This document shows, piece by piece, positions 21,434-32,654 of a stretch of DNA of 64,000 nucleotides. How positions within the stretch are numbered: the first letter of the stretch is position 1; each line of letters starts with the position of its first letter. The stretch covers positions 294,816,654-294,880,653 of the forward strand of contig JARDYH010000001.1 of assembly GCA_029215795.1 (NCBI GenBank). The letters are read 5' to 3'. The notes beneath the pieces were generated by a model. The model did no database searches. It was given only the letters and a program-made list of their open reading frames with translations, and was not told the origin of the DNA. This stretch comes from Anniella stebbinsi (lineage: Eukaryota > Chordata > Lepidosauria > Squamata > Anniellidae). Position numbers and translations under genes: made by a program.

Positions 21434-22997
21434 TGGTGCAGCTCGAGGACATTGACAAGGTGCTTGGACAGGTTCATGCAACCACTTCCATATTGGATCC
21501 TTGCCCCTCTTGGCTAATAAAAGCTAGCAGGGATGGAACAACTGGCTGGGCCAGGGAAGTGATTAATGCCTCTTTGCAAGAGGGGGTGGTCCCAGGCCTC
21601 CTGAAAGAGGAAGCAGTGAGACCACTCCTAAAGAAATCTTCCCTGGACCCTGAAAATCTTAATAACTACAGGCCAGTAGCAAATGTTCCATTCCTGGGCA
21701 AGGTCCTGGAGCGGGTGGTTGCGAGCCAGCTCCAGGCACTCTTGGATGAGACTGATTATCTGGATCCATTTCAGTCGGGTTTCAGGCCTGGTTTTGGCAC
21801 GGAAACAGCCTTGGTCGCCCTGTATGATGACCTATGTCGGGAGAAAGACGGGGGAGTGTGACTCTGTTGATTCTCCTTGATCTCTCAGCAGCTTTCGATA
21901 CCATCAACCATGGTATCCTTCTGGGACGACTGGCTGAGTTGGGAGTGGGAGGCACTGCACTGCAGTGGTTCCGCTCCTACTTGGTGGGGCAGCTCCAGAA
22001 GGTGGTGCTTGGGGAACATTGCTCGGCCCCGTGGATTCTCTCGTATGAGGTTCCGCAGGGGTCAGTTTTGTCCCCCATGCTGTTCAACATCTACATGAAA
22101 CCGTTGAGTGCAGTCATCCGGAGTTTTGGAGTGCGTTGTCATCAATACGCTGATGACACGCGGCTCTATTTCTCCTTTTCATCTTCATCAGGTGAGGCTG
22201 TGGATGTGCTGAACCAGTGCCTGGCTGCGACAATGGACTGGATGAGGGCTAATAAACTGAAACTCAATCCAGACAAGACTGAGACGCTGTTAGTGGGTGG
22301 TTCCACTGACCGAATGGAGGGTGTTCAACCTGTTCTGGATGGGGCTGCACTCCCCTTGAAGGAGCAGGTTCGTAGCTTGGAGGTTCTCCTAGAACCATCT
22401 TTGTCACTTGAGACGCAGGTGGCCTCAGTGGCACAGAGTGCCTTCTACCAACTTCGGTTGGTGGCCCAGCTACATCCCTATCTGGACAGGGATAACCTGG
22501 CTTCAGTTGTCCACGCTCTGGTAACCTCCAAGTTAGATTACTGCAATGCACTCTACATGGGGCTGCCTTTGAAGGTGGTTTGGAAGCTGCAGCTTGTGCA
22601 AAATGCAGCGGCCAGATTGATAACCGGAACCAGTAGGTTCGAACATATAAGACCTACTCTGGCCCGCTTGCATTGGCTGCCTGTATGTTTCCGAGCCCGA
22701 TTAAAGGTGCTGGTTTTAACCTATAAAGCCTTACATGGCTTGGAACCACAGTACCTGATGGAACGCCTTTCCCAACATGAACCTACCCAAACACTACGTT
22801 CAACATCTAAGGCCCTCCTCCAAGTGCCTCCTCCGAGGGAACCTCGGAGGTCGGTAACAAGAGAGAGGGCCTTCTATGTGATGGCCCCCCAATTGTGGAA
22901 CGATCTCCCTGACGAGGCCCGCCTGGCGCCAACATTGTTATCTTTTCAGCGCCAGGTCAAGACTTTCCTCTTCTCTCAGGCATTTGGCAATATCTGA
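21434..22997 (+). pseudogene. L2 ORF2 reverse transcriptase remnant (copy 3), one frameshift seen
   Basis: Two overlapping frames (to 21861, and from about 21850 to 22997) together cover the reverse transcriptase and the C-terminal domain: QLEDIDKVLGQVHATTSILD, VVRPLLKK-type block, NNYRPVANVPF, motif [11 protein letters not shown], motif [14 protein letters not shown], motif [49 protein letters not shown] and a terminal [13 protein letters not shown]. The only break I see is a 1-nt deletion at about 21849-21850, where copy 1 has an extra A. Catalytic aspartates are present. The first residues of the upstream frame (before 21434) come from the host inverted-repeat element, not from L2. The endonuclease is missing through truncation, so the copy was dead on arrival. 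Confidence 0.87.
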
Positions 22998-23200
22998 GGA
23001 GCCTGGGTTTGTTTTGTTTTATTTTGTTTTTGTAGCTTTTTTGAAGTGTGGTAGTGGTTTTTAAATGTACAGATTGTGTGAATGTTGTATGTTTTTGCTG
23101 TTTTAATTTTTGTATATTGTTTTTAATTGTTTTTAATCCTATGTAAACTGCCCAGAGAGCTTCGGCTATGGGGCAGTATTCAAATGTAATAAATAAATAA
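21434..23200 (+). mobile_element. L2-clade LINE, copy 3, 5'-truncated, best preserved
   Basis: The insertion begins at 21434 inside the region before the reverse transcriptase, is collinear with copy 1 from 21508 and ends with GCTTCGGCTATGGGGCAGTA plus an (AAAT)n tail (23188-23200). The boundaries are set independently by the interrupted inverted-repeat arm. No target-site duplication is visible at these boundaries. Confidence 0.88.
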
Positions 23201-23239
23201 ATAGTCCTACACAAAAGTAACTACATACAGTGTTACAGC

Positions 23240-23381
23240 GAGCCTATCACCACAACTGCTTTAAAACAGTTTAAAACGGTTTATAACAGTTTTGAGAACT
23301 GTTGGGGCCCAGGACACATCCATATACCATTTTCAAAACGTTTTCAAAGTGTTTTATCCTGCGTGTGTAGATAGGCTCACG
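23240..23381. mobile_element. 142-bp palindromic insertion inside the left arm
   Basis: It starts GAGCCTATC and ends GATAGGCTCACG, which pair as terminal inverted repeats, and the halves stay complementary further in (AAAACAGTTTAAAACG against AAAACACTTTGAAAACG). It separates CAGC from CTCAGAG, which are adjacent in the uninterrupted right arm. No target duplication can be identified. Confidence 0.75.
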
Positions 23382-24026
23382 CTCAGAGCTTTCCAGATTT
23401 AAAAAAATGTTACAGCAAGGTTGCCTTTTAATTAAGAACTGTGAGCATAACCTAGAACACAGTTATGTGTACCTCATTCACATCAAAATCAAAAGGGACC
23501 TAAGAAGATATGTGCACACATTAACTTCTCAGAGATTGAGGTAGCTTTTTAGAATGGTCATTGTACACACATTGGCTTTTTCCTGTCCCTCTGTGATGGC
23601 CTCAGGTCAAACGGTGTTTGCAATGCTTCTAGCACTAGCTGGGAACAACTGAAGTAGCTCATACTTTTGGGGCCATCTGGAAAGCTCTGAGGCTGTAACA
23701 CTCTACGTAGTTACTTTTATTTAGGACTATATAATCTGGCTGCAAAATTGTCGCCCAGGCATACCATCCAGTAAGATTGCAATCATGCAGATAGGTAGAT
23801 AGGCATTAAAAGGGTCTAGTGAATGAGCTAAAAGAAACATAGATTTGACTAAGGTGTGAAAGCCAACAGATTTTTAGATGTCTACCTCAGAGGACCTGAA
23901 ACACATCCACCAAGACTCTTAGAACAATGCTGTCGCAATCTCTGAAATCCTTATATAATTTAGTTCTCCACTAGTTATAGAGGAAATGGATCTTTTCTAA
24001 TCAATAAGGATATCTAAAACATAGAG

Positions 24027-24434
24027 ATGGTTCGCATGCAACAAACAACACATAGTTTGTTAACTATGGGTGGTTTGGCAGCACACGGGCTTCGCTTCCA
24101 ACCATACACCTGTTTCCATTTTGCTAAACAACCAAGAACGTCCCATCCCTGGGTTGTTGTCCATGATGTGTGAATCTGGAACTCTGGGTTGTTGAGAGAG
24201 AAACTGCCCAGAATTTTAACCCATTGTTCTTTGATTGAAACTCTGTATTTTGTCTTCTTCAATAACCAAAAGTTCCGCAACACAGACAACAATCCAGGAA
24301 TGAGGCATCCCTGAGTTGTTTACCAAAGTGGAAGTGAGTCAGCAGGCAGGAACCAACACGCACGCTTGCTCATGCGTGGTGCTGAACAACCCATGGTTAA
24401 AAAGCCATTGGTTGTTCATTGGGTGCGAATCAGG
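24027..24434. mobile_element. Non-autonomous DNA transposon with about 45-bp TIRs
   Basis: The left end TGGTTCGCATGCAACAAACA and the reverse-complemented right end TGATTCGCACCCAATGAACA begin an inverted match that continues to TTAACTATGGGTGG / TTAACCATGGGTTG, about 45 bp with roughly 70% identity. No transposase is present; the short frames inside have no domain. The ends have the same general GTTC...ACAA style as 7754-8279. Confidence 0.65.
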
Positions 24435-24792
24435 TTATACTTTGTTTTACTGTAATTCCTGTGAATTCTTCCCTAGGTATAATCTATTGTGAGATTGCAC
24501 CCAACATTATTTCCTCTGGACCACAGATTTCAATAAGGTTAAGCAAGCGTTAACTGAGCAGAGGACTGAAGCTCTTTTTCATTTCCATTTTCTATCCCTG
24601 ATCAGGTTGTCTGTCAGCTAGCGTACATTTCAGTTTGTGTGCCGAGCAGAATGAAGAAGTGACAGACTGCAAATATTCCTTGCAAAGGCAACTCCATTCC
24701 ATCCCTGAGGAAAGTGTCTAGGTAGAGTTAAAAATCATACAGTCAGTGAAAACAACACCTTTTTAAAAGGACTAACCAGTGTTTAAAATGTG
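24435..24792. other. Gap without recognised feature
   Basis: No gene or named repeat. Confidence 0.4.
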
Positions 24793-25018
24793 CTATGGGA
24801 TAAATCCAACTTTCCACAAGTAGACTTCTGATCTTACAACAGGAGTTTCCCTTCCCCTCTTCCCTGCCATAGTTCCTTGCACACATCCCAAAACTGCTCC
24901 AGGGAATTCCCCAACTCTCTGGAATGGCTTGGGGGAACACACAGGGAGCTGTAGTGGGGAGGGGAAATTTGATCTGCCAGCAGTGCCCATTCTAGTGGTG
25001 GAAATACACCACTGGATA
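24793..25018. mobile_element. Possible TIR element (weak)
   Basis: The left side reads TATGGGATAAATCCAACTT and the right side, reversed, reads ATTGTATCCAGTGGTG. These could be diverged terminal inverted repeats of the 'GAATCCA' type seen clearly at 59015-59381. The internal sequence is C/G-rich relative to its flanks. Confidence 0.3.
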
Positions 25019-25028
25019 CAATATGAAC

Positions 25029-27410
25029 CCTAAACAGGCCTTTGAGTTATGCAGAATTCTAAAGGTTGGGTGTTCAAGAAAAAAGTAAAAACAAAAAAAC
25101 AAGTTTCTTAATATCAGCATGTAAACACAGATTATTCTTTTCTCCAGATTGTTTCTGACTTAAGATGCAAGTGGAGGAAGTACTCATCTCAGTTAAGTAA
25201 CATAAAGATGTCCCAAGACAAAAATGCAGCCAGGAATCAAGTGATACAATCCCTGAGATGGAAGAACTAAAATCCCCTTGTCTTACTACATTGGAAATGG
25301 GACAAGAACTAGGGTCCTTGCTCTCTATCACCAGCAGCCCACGTTCTGATTATGCAGTGTCCAACTAATGTAAGGTGTACTGCCTTCAACAGGAGGATTC
25401 TTCTCCTGTTACCACCCCTACATAGTGATGATCACTCTACTCATAATATAGAGGAATTAGCTGTATGACCAGATAGAGAAAAATGCACCTCCCGTGTAGA
25501 GGTGATAGGCTAAGTGGAGGGAAGACTCTGAACCAAACACAGTTCTTTCTCTAATTCCAAGAAGCAATAGGGTGGGCACCTGCTTTATGACTGAGGTTTG
25601 AAAGAAGATGCCTCCACCTAGATGCTTCATCATTGACTTCTATGATCAACTATTTGTACACTGCTAGAACTAGCAGTGTAGTTTGCTACATTTGTACCAC
25701 GCCCTTACTTCTTAAGAGTTAGAGAACTGTGTTTGATTCAGAGTTTGGACAGTGCTATGTTTGGGCTCTTGGTAGCTGCCTCCATCCTCTAATCCTGAAG
25801 ATTTTCCAGAAACTAGGTTATTATTTTAATTGGCTTTTGGTGGCTAAGGATGGAGGGAAATAGTTTTAATAATTACAATGGCTTTGGTAGGTTAAACGTG
25901 TTATGCACCGTGAGCCTATGGGGCTAGCCAGTCTACAAATCAAAACGAATCAAGAAATATACAAGAAACATTACATTTCCTTTTCCCTTTCTCTAATTCC
26001 CAAGTTTAATCTTTCTGTCAGGCTGGTTTGTGCCATTTAACAGCAGAATCCTATTTCCATTCCCATGCAACCATCTTAGGCAAGAGAGAGAAAAACAAAA
26101 TCAGACCATGGAAGGAAATGTTCTCCAATATGGCAGATGCAAATAGGTGTGCAGCATGTGCGCTCTATTCCAATTACAGTAGGGAGTAAATTAAGCAAGC
26201 GCTCTTGTTCCAAGGGGGTCTGTCAATTGCACTTCCAAAAACTTCTTTAAAATATTAACCACAAATTATGCTTCCTCAAAGTCAGAAATTATATCATTAC
26301 ATGTCAGAAAACTGAGTATGTGTCAAGCAGCAGAATATTCAGCAGCTTCTGTTGCCAACTGCGTGTTCACATTTTGGGGAAACTGTGGCATACTGACAAA
26401 CTAGAAACTGGCAGTAGAATGAAAGTTTATCAGAAACATCGTGCTGTCACCAAAAGAAGTAGCAGCCATTCTACTGTGAGTTTCCCTCCTTCCATCCCCA
26501 GCCACCAATGATATGGTATAGCAGGACAGGGAAATGCACTGTGTAATGATGTCAGAATGAGGGATAAGGTATATACATTACAGAGTTGAAAACCAGGGCT
26601 ACCATTCAAGGCTGACTCCAGGTTTGAGGGGGGTCCCTGGCAAGTACCATTTAGTGGATCCCCTCTGACATGGGCAGGCCCCTCTCAATATCATTGCTTC
26701 TTGACAGGATTATCAGTGATGGCAGGCAACAGCAGCAGCACAACATGCCATGATCTGCCGTTTTAATTACTCACAATGCCCTGACATAATAAGCCAAAAC
26801 CAATTATGTGGGGTGGAAAGTTTTCTAATGCTTTATTTATCTGTTGAAAATTTCCCAATTCATTCGAAAAAAATTAATGGATACCAATTGTAGATACAAT
26901 ATTAGGCAAGCTTGGCAGTTTCAAAGTTGTAATTAATGTTTTTCAGGAAATTATCTCTAGCAAATATGTGAAAAGATACATATATGTAATTGAAATAAAT
27001 ATATGTCTAAGAGTGAAAAGGAACTAATAAATAGGGACAGCAAAACTGAAGATGCCCCAACAACCTCCTTGGAAGACAACTGGACTCTGTCGAAATAGAT
27101 GAGTGGTTGTCAGCATATCATGCACAGTTCTTTTAATTACTAAAATTTATTAGTGTAGCAACAGTTTTCAGCACCTTTTTTCCCCTTAAAATGTAAGCAA
27201 TGTAAGGGAAGTAGTGTCTTTAAATTTTTATAAGTATTCCACTTAATTTTCCCACATAATATAACACTTAAACCACATTAAGTGTGCTGTAATTTCCCCC
27301 TCAAGCATTGCAGGTCAAATACTTGTGGCGTATTGGGGCAAATAATGAACATGGGTACTTCTTTTAGTTTTCTTGTAAAAATAAACATACAAAATTAGAA
27401 CTCTGTAAAA
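25029..27410. other. Long gap; weak LINE 3' end at about 25865-25960
   Basis: No gene. At 25865-25960 the order TTATGCACCGTGAGCCTATG, GGGCTAGCC and TACAAATCAAAACGAA resembles a degraded LINE 3' end (compare GTAAACTGCC...GGCTATGGGGC in L2 copies), but I would not rely on it. The rest shows nothing that I can name. Confidence 0.35.
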
Positions 27411-27553
27411 CAGGGGTGGGCAACCTGTAGCCCTCCAGATGTTTAGCCTACAAGCTCCCATCAGACCTGGCCAGAACAGCTAATGGTGAGGGATGATGGG
27501 AGTTGTAGGCCAAAACATCTGGGGGGGCACAAATTGCCTATCACTACTCTGGG
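27411..27553. mobile_element. hAT-type palindromic MITE
   Basis: It starts CAGGGGTGGGCAACCTGTAG, a typical hAT terminal sequence. The end, AATTGCCTATCACTACTCTG, is its degraded inverted counterpart. Inside, CCTCCAGATGTTT...CTCCCATCA pairs with TGATGGGAGTTGTAGG...AAACATCTGGGGGG. I recognise this palindromic arrangement from repeats widespread in squamates. The expected 8-bp duplication is not evident. Confidence 0.68.
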
Positions 27554-29131
27554 GCATCAGAACAATTTCTCATGCACACTAAACATTTTCCTACGCAAAT
27601 TAATCTGATTCGCACTTGGAAAATTTTCTGGAAAATTTTCCAATTCAAAATTTCCTTCAAAACCTATATTACTGTCCAAAACCCAGCATGAGAGGGTAGG
27701 CAGGCCCAGACTATGCATTAGCACCAATGGTGCCAGGCTTCTATCATTTTGGGTAGCAATCCCATCCTTGTTGTAACATTTAGAGTGCATTGTCCCTTCT
27801 GCAATTCTTTAACTCATCTGTTAACATATGCTTTCTAATAAGAACACTTATTAAGTTTTGTTTAGAGTTGTGTACCATGACTGATAATTACTTGAGCTTT
27901 AAGACTCTTGTATCTTGTGCCCTTTATTTTCAATTTTTTGTTCTTAACTCGACCCTCTTCCTTTCTCACATTCAAGCTAAAGTGATGTGCAGAAATTACT
28001 GCCTTTGCTAGGGGGGAAATGCTAAGGATTATTGGCAACCAGGCTGAAGGTTTATATCACTTTTTCATTATTTTCCCTGTGACAAGATTTACGTCAAATC
28101 TTATTCATGAAAGCCAAGATTGATCCTGAAGGAAGATTCTCTCTGCAGTTTCTCATGCAGACGAGAGAGACCTGACAGCCATGCAACTGGCTGAGTGTTC
28201 AGAGGAAAAGAATAAGGGAAAGCCTGGATGCGGGACAATCTAAAATAAACCAAGCTGCAGAGAATAGGTAGTAACTTCTTTTAAAAATAGAGAAGTTAAA
28301 AGAGCTAGGGAAAATTTATCAACCCAACCTCTGTGAGTATTGTGAAATTCCTTAGCTAAGAATATTTAGTTGTAGGGAAATGGAAAAGGACTCTTTAAAT
28401 ACACAACACTTTTAGAGGAAAATTCCTTACCTAGGAGGAGCTGGTAAGGCAGAAGCACTTACAAAATCTTATCCAACAATTACAATTGTGAGATGCATTA
28501 CAGCTACAGGAAAGCAGCTGCTGCAAACAGAAATAGAACTGAAAGAGATCTGACAGAGAAGTGAAATTCTGTGGAGAGAAAAAATAAAGGCAGATGCCTG
28601 ATCCTGCTCTAGTTGCAATTTTATACATGACTATTAATTACACCAGAATGTGGATGGATATATATATTTTCCAATACACATCCTACTGAAAAACTATGTT
28701 GTACAGACAGAACAGTCAGATAAACATGCTGATGTTCATTCAAATGCACATCTGATTTATACCTTCACTTCCTGCTCCAATGTTATGCTTACACTGACCT
28801 TTTTAGCTGGATTGGGGGCAAAATAGAACTAACAGAATTTAATCACACTTTATCTTATTTTTGTTTTGAAAATTACACTTAGAGAAAAGCAGCCATTAAC
28901 TTTGGATTTTATAGGATTGTTGAGACCTTTTTTGAGTCCATATGTTCTTGAACATCATAGCCACTTTCCACCTTGTATTTCAACAGCAGAGTTTTGTTAA
29001 ACTTTAACAGAAGAAAAAAAGAAAGAAAGAGGCTTAAAGCATATAAGAGATTTTCTCGACCTCCTGATATTCCTTGGTTCATAGTTTACAGCTTCCTAAT
29101 GGGATTCTGAATCTCCATGAGTGCCACTATG
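27554..29131. other. Gap without recognised feature
   Basis: No gene or named repeat; short (GAAA)n around 29015-29027. Confidence 0.4.
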
Positions 29132-29477
29132 GCTGCCTCTACAAGAGAGGTTTAATGCGCTTTGAAGGTTCATTAAAAATTTTACCTCTACAAGAACGGA
29201 GCGCAAATCGGGCGTAGAGGCGCGTTATCGCTCCGATATTTTCGAATGCGCGTTAAATCGCGAGTTTTATTTTGTTCCGGCCGTTAAAGCGCATTTTTCC
29301 CATGTGAACAAGCACTTATGCGCATTAACTTCTTGTAAAGCGCTTTTTGGACATCTATTAATGCGTTTCGCCGCCTCTCGCCGCCTCCCGTGCAGAGGGA
29401 TTAGGAGTAAATGCGCGTCTGCGATAATGCGCATAATCGCCGAACCGGGCGCAAAAGCGAATCCTTGTAGAGGGAGC
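29132..29477. mobile_element. CpG-rich TIR element
   Basis: The ends GCTGCCTCTACAAG (29132-29145) and, reversed, GCTCCCTCTACAAG (29464-29477) form 14-bp terminal inverted repeats with one mismatch. A second CCTCTACAAGAACGGAGCGC about 60 bp in looks like another left end, so the left side may be a duplicated or nested terminus. The 346 bp hold dozens of CpG dinucleotides in an AT-rich, CpG-poor neighbourhood, with repeated AATGCGC/GCGCATT motifs in both orientations. No transposase frame; the small frame at 29304-29498 is incidental. Confidence 0.65.
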
Positions 29478-30245
29478 TTATCTTGCCAGCAGCATTAATG
29501 TTTCCATAATGGTATTACAAACTGAAGGCAGATTACTGCAATTCTGCATGGGGGCAGACAAAATTGGACTGACGAATTTAAAAAGTGGGAGATTAATTAT
29601 TTTCACTTTAATGAGGAAAACAAACAAAACAGAGGCATCTCTTGAACTAATTATCATTCTTTAGAAGCCAACGGTGGATAATTGCAGTGGTTAAACAGGT
29701 AGTTGCATTCTGAATCAACTATTCTGCATATCTGCTTTGCTGGGGACACGGTGATATTCTGTCTTTTCATATTCCACACACGATTGGATTCTAGAACTCA
29801 GGAAATGTATGCTTTTCAATGACATGGCATAATACAATATAGTTTCAAGGATGGATTTCAACACAAATGTACTTTTATTTTTTAAATATCATTCTTCATC
29901 TTTCACACACGTCTGTACTCATAATGACATTCACTGCAGTGAATCTTCACTAGGCACTCAAATTAAGCAATAATATATTTGTCATAGTAACAATAGTGGC
30001 AAATGTAGACTGACAGCATTAGTACACTTTCCTGGTTAAATCTTAAGATAGGTAAGCCCTGCGATAAATGTCCATTAAACACAATTGGCACCTATTCCTG
30101 AAGTAGGGTAAGCAACACAAGCTTCTTGTTATCATTTGTACCAAGACAGGACATTTTTAAAGGAGTATGTTTAACATACTAGCCACAAACAACATAACTT
30201 GCAAAAGTTCAATTAACAATGACTTTCTGTGTTTCCTGGCATAAT
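29478..30245. other. Gap without recognised feature
   Basis: No gene or named repeat. Confidence 0.4.
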
Positions 30246-30500
30246 TCAAAGAGCTGGTCTTGACTTTTAAAGTCTTATATAGCTTAGGATCTGGATAGCT
30301 GAAGTACCACCTGGCCCCATTTGACCAGCCCAGATGTTGAGCTTATCTGTGATTGCCTTTCTCCAGGTGCCACTGCCCTTATTATTATTTATTTATTTAT
30401 TATTATTTTATTCCATTTATATACCGCCCCATAGCCGAAGCTCTCTGGGCAGTTTACTGCCCTTGGAGCTCTTTTTTGTCCTTTTTTTGTTTTAACCAGC
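30246..30500 (+). pseudogene. L2 ORF2 C-terminal fragment, interrupted
   Basis: The translation gives a LVLTFKVLYSLGSG block, a stop, then LKYHLAPFDQ, which corresponds to the [16 protein letters not shown] region near the C-terminus of the L2 copies. The fragment is interrupted at 30380/30381 by a short antisense L2 3' end and resumes at about 30456. Only about 45 codons are recognisable. Confidence 0.65.
30381..30455 (-). mobile_element. 75-bp L2 3' end with 9-bp target-site duplication
   Basis: The plus strand shows the reversed (AAAT)n tail, then ATTTATATACCGCCCCATAG and CCGAAGCTCTCTGGGCAGTT, the mirror of the 3' ends of L2 copies 1 and 3. ACTGCCCTT stands on both sides (30372-30380 and 30456-30464), a perfect 9-bp duplication. 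This is an extremely 5'-truncated insertion. Confidence 0.88.
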
Positions 30501-32654
30501 CAAAATAATTTTGCTCATCCATAACTTCAGATAATTTATAAATAAGTCAAATACCATCAGATCAGACCCAGTAAAGGTACCTGGGGAACCCACTGATTAC
30601 ATCCCTTCATTGCAAGAAGTAACCATTTATTCCTACTCTCTGCTTCTGTTCTTTAACCAGTAACCTTCCTTTGCACATACAATTTGAAAGTGCCCCAGTT
30701 CTTCCATTCTGTGGTATGGGTTGCTGGCTGTTGGGAGATTCAAATACTGTTCCACCTCCTATGACCCCATGGCTCTGCCTCTACTGACCTGTCCTCCGCC
30801 CCTTGTCCCAGTCAGATTAGCCACCACCCTCCACTGCTCAGAGATACAATGGGGTAACTAGTGCCCAGGTCCAGTGAAAATAGGCTCTGGGGCTCACAGT
30901 GGGGCTCAGGGTTGAGGGGAGAAAAAGAGTGCATCCAAAGAGCCCAGTTCATGACTTCAAAAAAACAAACCAGCCTTTCCTCCAGACATAAATTCCCTTT
31001 GACTTGCAAAGCAGCAGGGGCAGGTGGGAAAAGGCACTCTGCATTCACTCAGAGGCAGACTATGCTGATAAGCATGTCCCAGGGCTCAAATTCAGTCCTG
31101 TAGAGAAGGGGGACAAGGAGGGGAATTCTAACACAGCTAGATGAAAAAGCAGATCCCTCCCTTCCTTCTGCAAATCTATCACCCATCTTCAATGGAGGAA
31201 GATGCCATAAGAGTATAACAACATACCATTTGTAAACAAAAAGAATCAAGTCAACAGATGAGTTGCTACTATGTTGTAGTCACCTCCCTCTCTTGCTCCC
31301 TTCCACTGAGACCATAAGCATGCTGACTCTGAGGGGCTCCATGGCAGGAGGATTTTTCTTTACTGTCCATGATTGGCTGCAGATTGGCTCTGTGCTTTTC
31401 TTCATTTATGGATTGGCTGGGGCGAGGCTCCATGGCGCCCTTGAAGCCATCAACTTTAGGATGGTGGGGAACCTATTGGATTTCACTCTCTGATTCACCA
31501 CCAGGGAGTGCTCCTGTGGGTTCCCAGATTTCATGAGATGAGTGTACATGTTGCCCTGCAGGAAAGCCATTCCCATCAAAAAACAGATGTGCACCTGCTT
31601 GCTGCCCATTCAGAAAAAAACAAATCAAACCCCAGTGGTTCCTAGGACTCTGTGGAAATGTTTTGAGGAGGACTAGCTATCAGCAAAAGAGAGGAACAAT
31701 GCATTGCTAATGTCTAGCTGTTTTGTCTCTTGTGGTGGAACTATGGGAGTTCAGGAAGGGAGGTGAAGCTCCACCCTGTTTGTGGAGCTTCACAAACCAG
31801 CCAGCTGCCTCTGCTCCCTAACAAAGTACAATAATGATACACCTCTGTAGAGCAGACACTTACTCCCTTCACCACCAGACCTGCTGATTAGAAGAGAGAA
31901 CTGCGGGATGTTTCACCTTGGACACTTGTACCACAGCCCATAACCCTTGTAGCCTGGAAGACCAGGTGACACTAGGGGACCAATCTGGTGTCAGTAACTG
32001 GTATAAGGCTATCAGATCTGCTGCCTTCCCTCTGTTTTAGCAACTTGTCACTGGGGGTAGCCACCAAGTTTCCCCAGAATACCTACCTGTTTAATTTCTG
32101 TCTCACAGCCTGCCCAAGATAAACAATCACCCATGCTCAGGCCTGAGCGCCTGACACTGCTGAAGCTTGAACATGTTAGAACCTAGCTAGGATCTGGTTA
32201 AAATACAGCCAAGCACAGCAGAATTGCACTTCCATTAAAAAAAGGAGTTTAAAATTATCTTATGGCAATGGCTAACCTAATAACTGCCATATCACAAGTC
32301 AGTTCTTCCAAAGATATAATCATGGTTTCCCCTCAAGCAATTTGCTTCAGTGAAGAGAAATGTCCTTACAATCTACTCCAGTCATGTGAAAAAAAATGTT
32401 TATCAGGAATGTGCAAGAATGCTGTATGTAAATGTTGGGTTCATTGAAGTGAAGAAATCTGTTGCTGCTTATTTGGATGCCATTTTATCAAAAACAAAAG
32501 TTAGATGCTTCCACAGTGAAATCCACCAAATGAAAATGTTCATCTTTGGAGGAAAATGCTTCACTCCAGTCTCAGGCAGCTCAAATTAAATGCTACCTGA
32601 GACTAAAATCTTGGTCCTCTACATGGTGCCAGTACTCCTCCTGGTGTAATAGTA
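30501..32654. other. Long gap without recognised feature
   Basis: I examined the open frames at about 30860-31100 and 31263-31493 and found no domain, splice-flanked exon pattern or named repeat. Confidence 0.38.

Larger units (their letters stand above)
21380..23784. mobile_element. Inverted-repeat element (about 496 bp) split by two later insertions
   Basis: The right arm, 23675-23784, is a continuous 110 nt. Its reverse complement is found on the left in three pieces: 21380-21433 (54 nt, 48 identical), 23201-23239 (39 nt, 35 identical) and 23382-23398 (17 nt, all identical). The pieces add up to exactly 110 nt, 100 of them matching. An L2 fills the first break (21434-23200) and a 142-bp palindromic element the second (23240-23381). 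Removing both leaves about 496 bp with 110-bp arms and a 276-bp centre, typical of a MITE. No transposase is encoded. The element's superfamily is unknown because its outer ends are not sharply defined (CTGC at 21370 and its complement ending at 23790 may also belong). Confidence 0.82.

Noticed and set aside
23202..23729. A stand-alone TA-flanked mariner-type MITE
   Set aside because: The TA-flanked 53-bp arms looked convincing, but the inverted similarity continues past the TA on the right and resumes at 21380-21433 on the left, so these are inner parts of a longer 110-nt arm.
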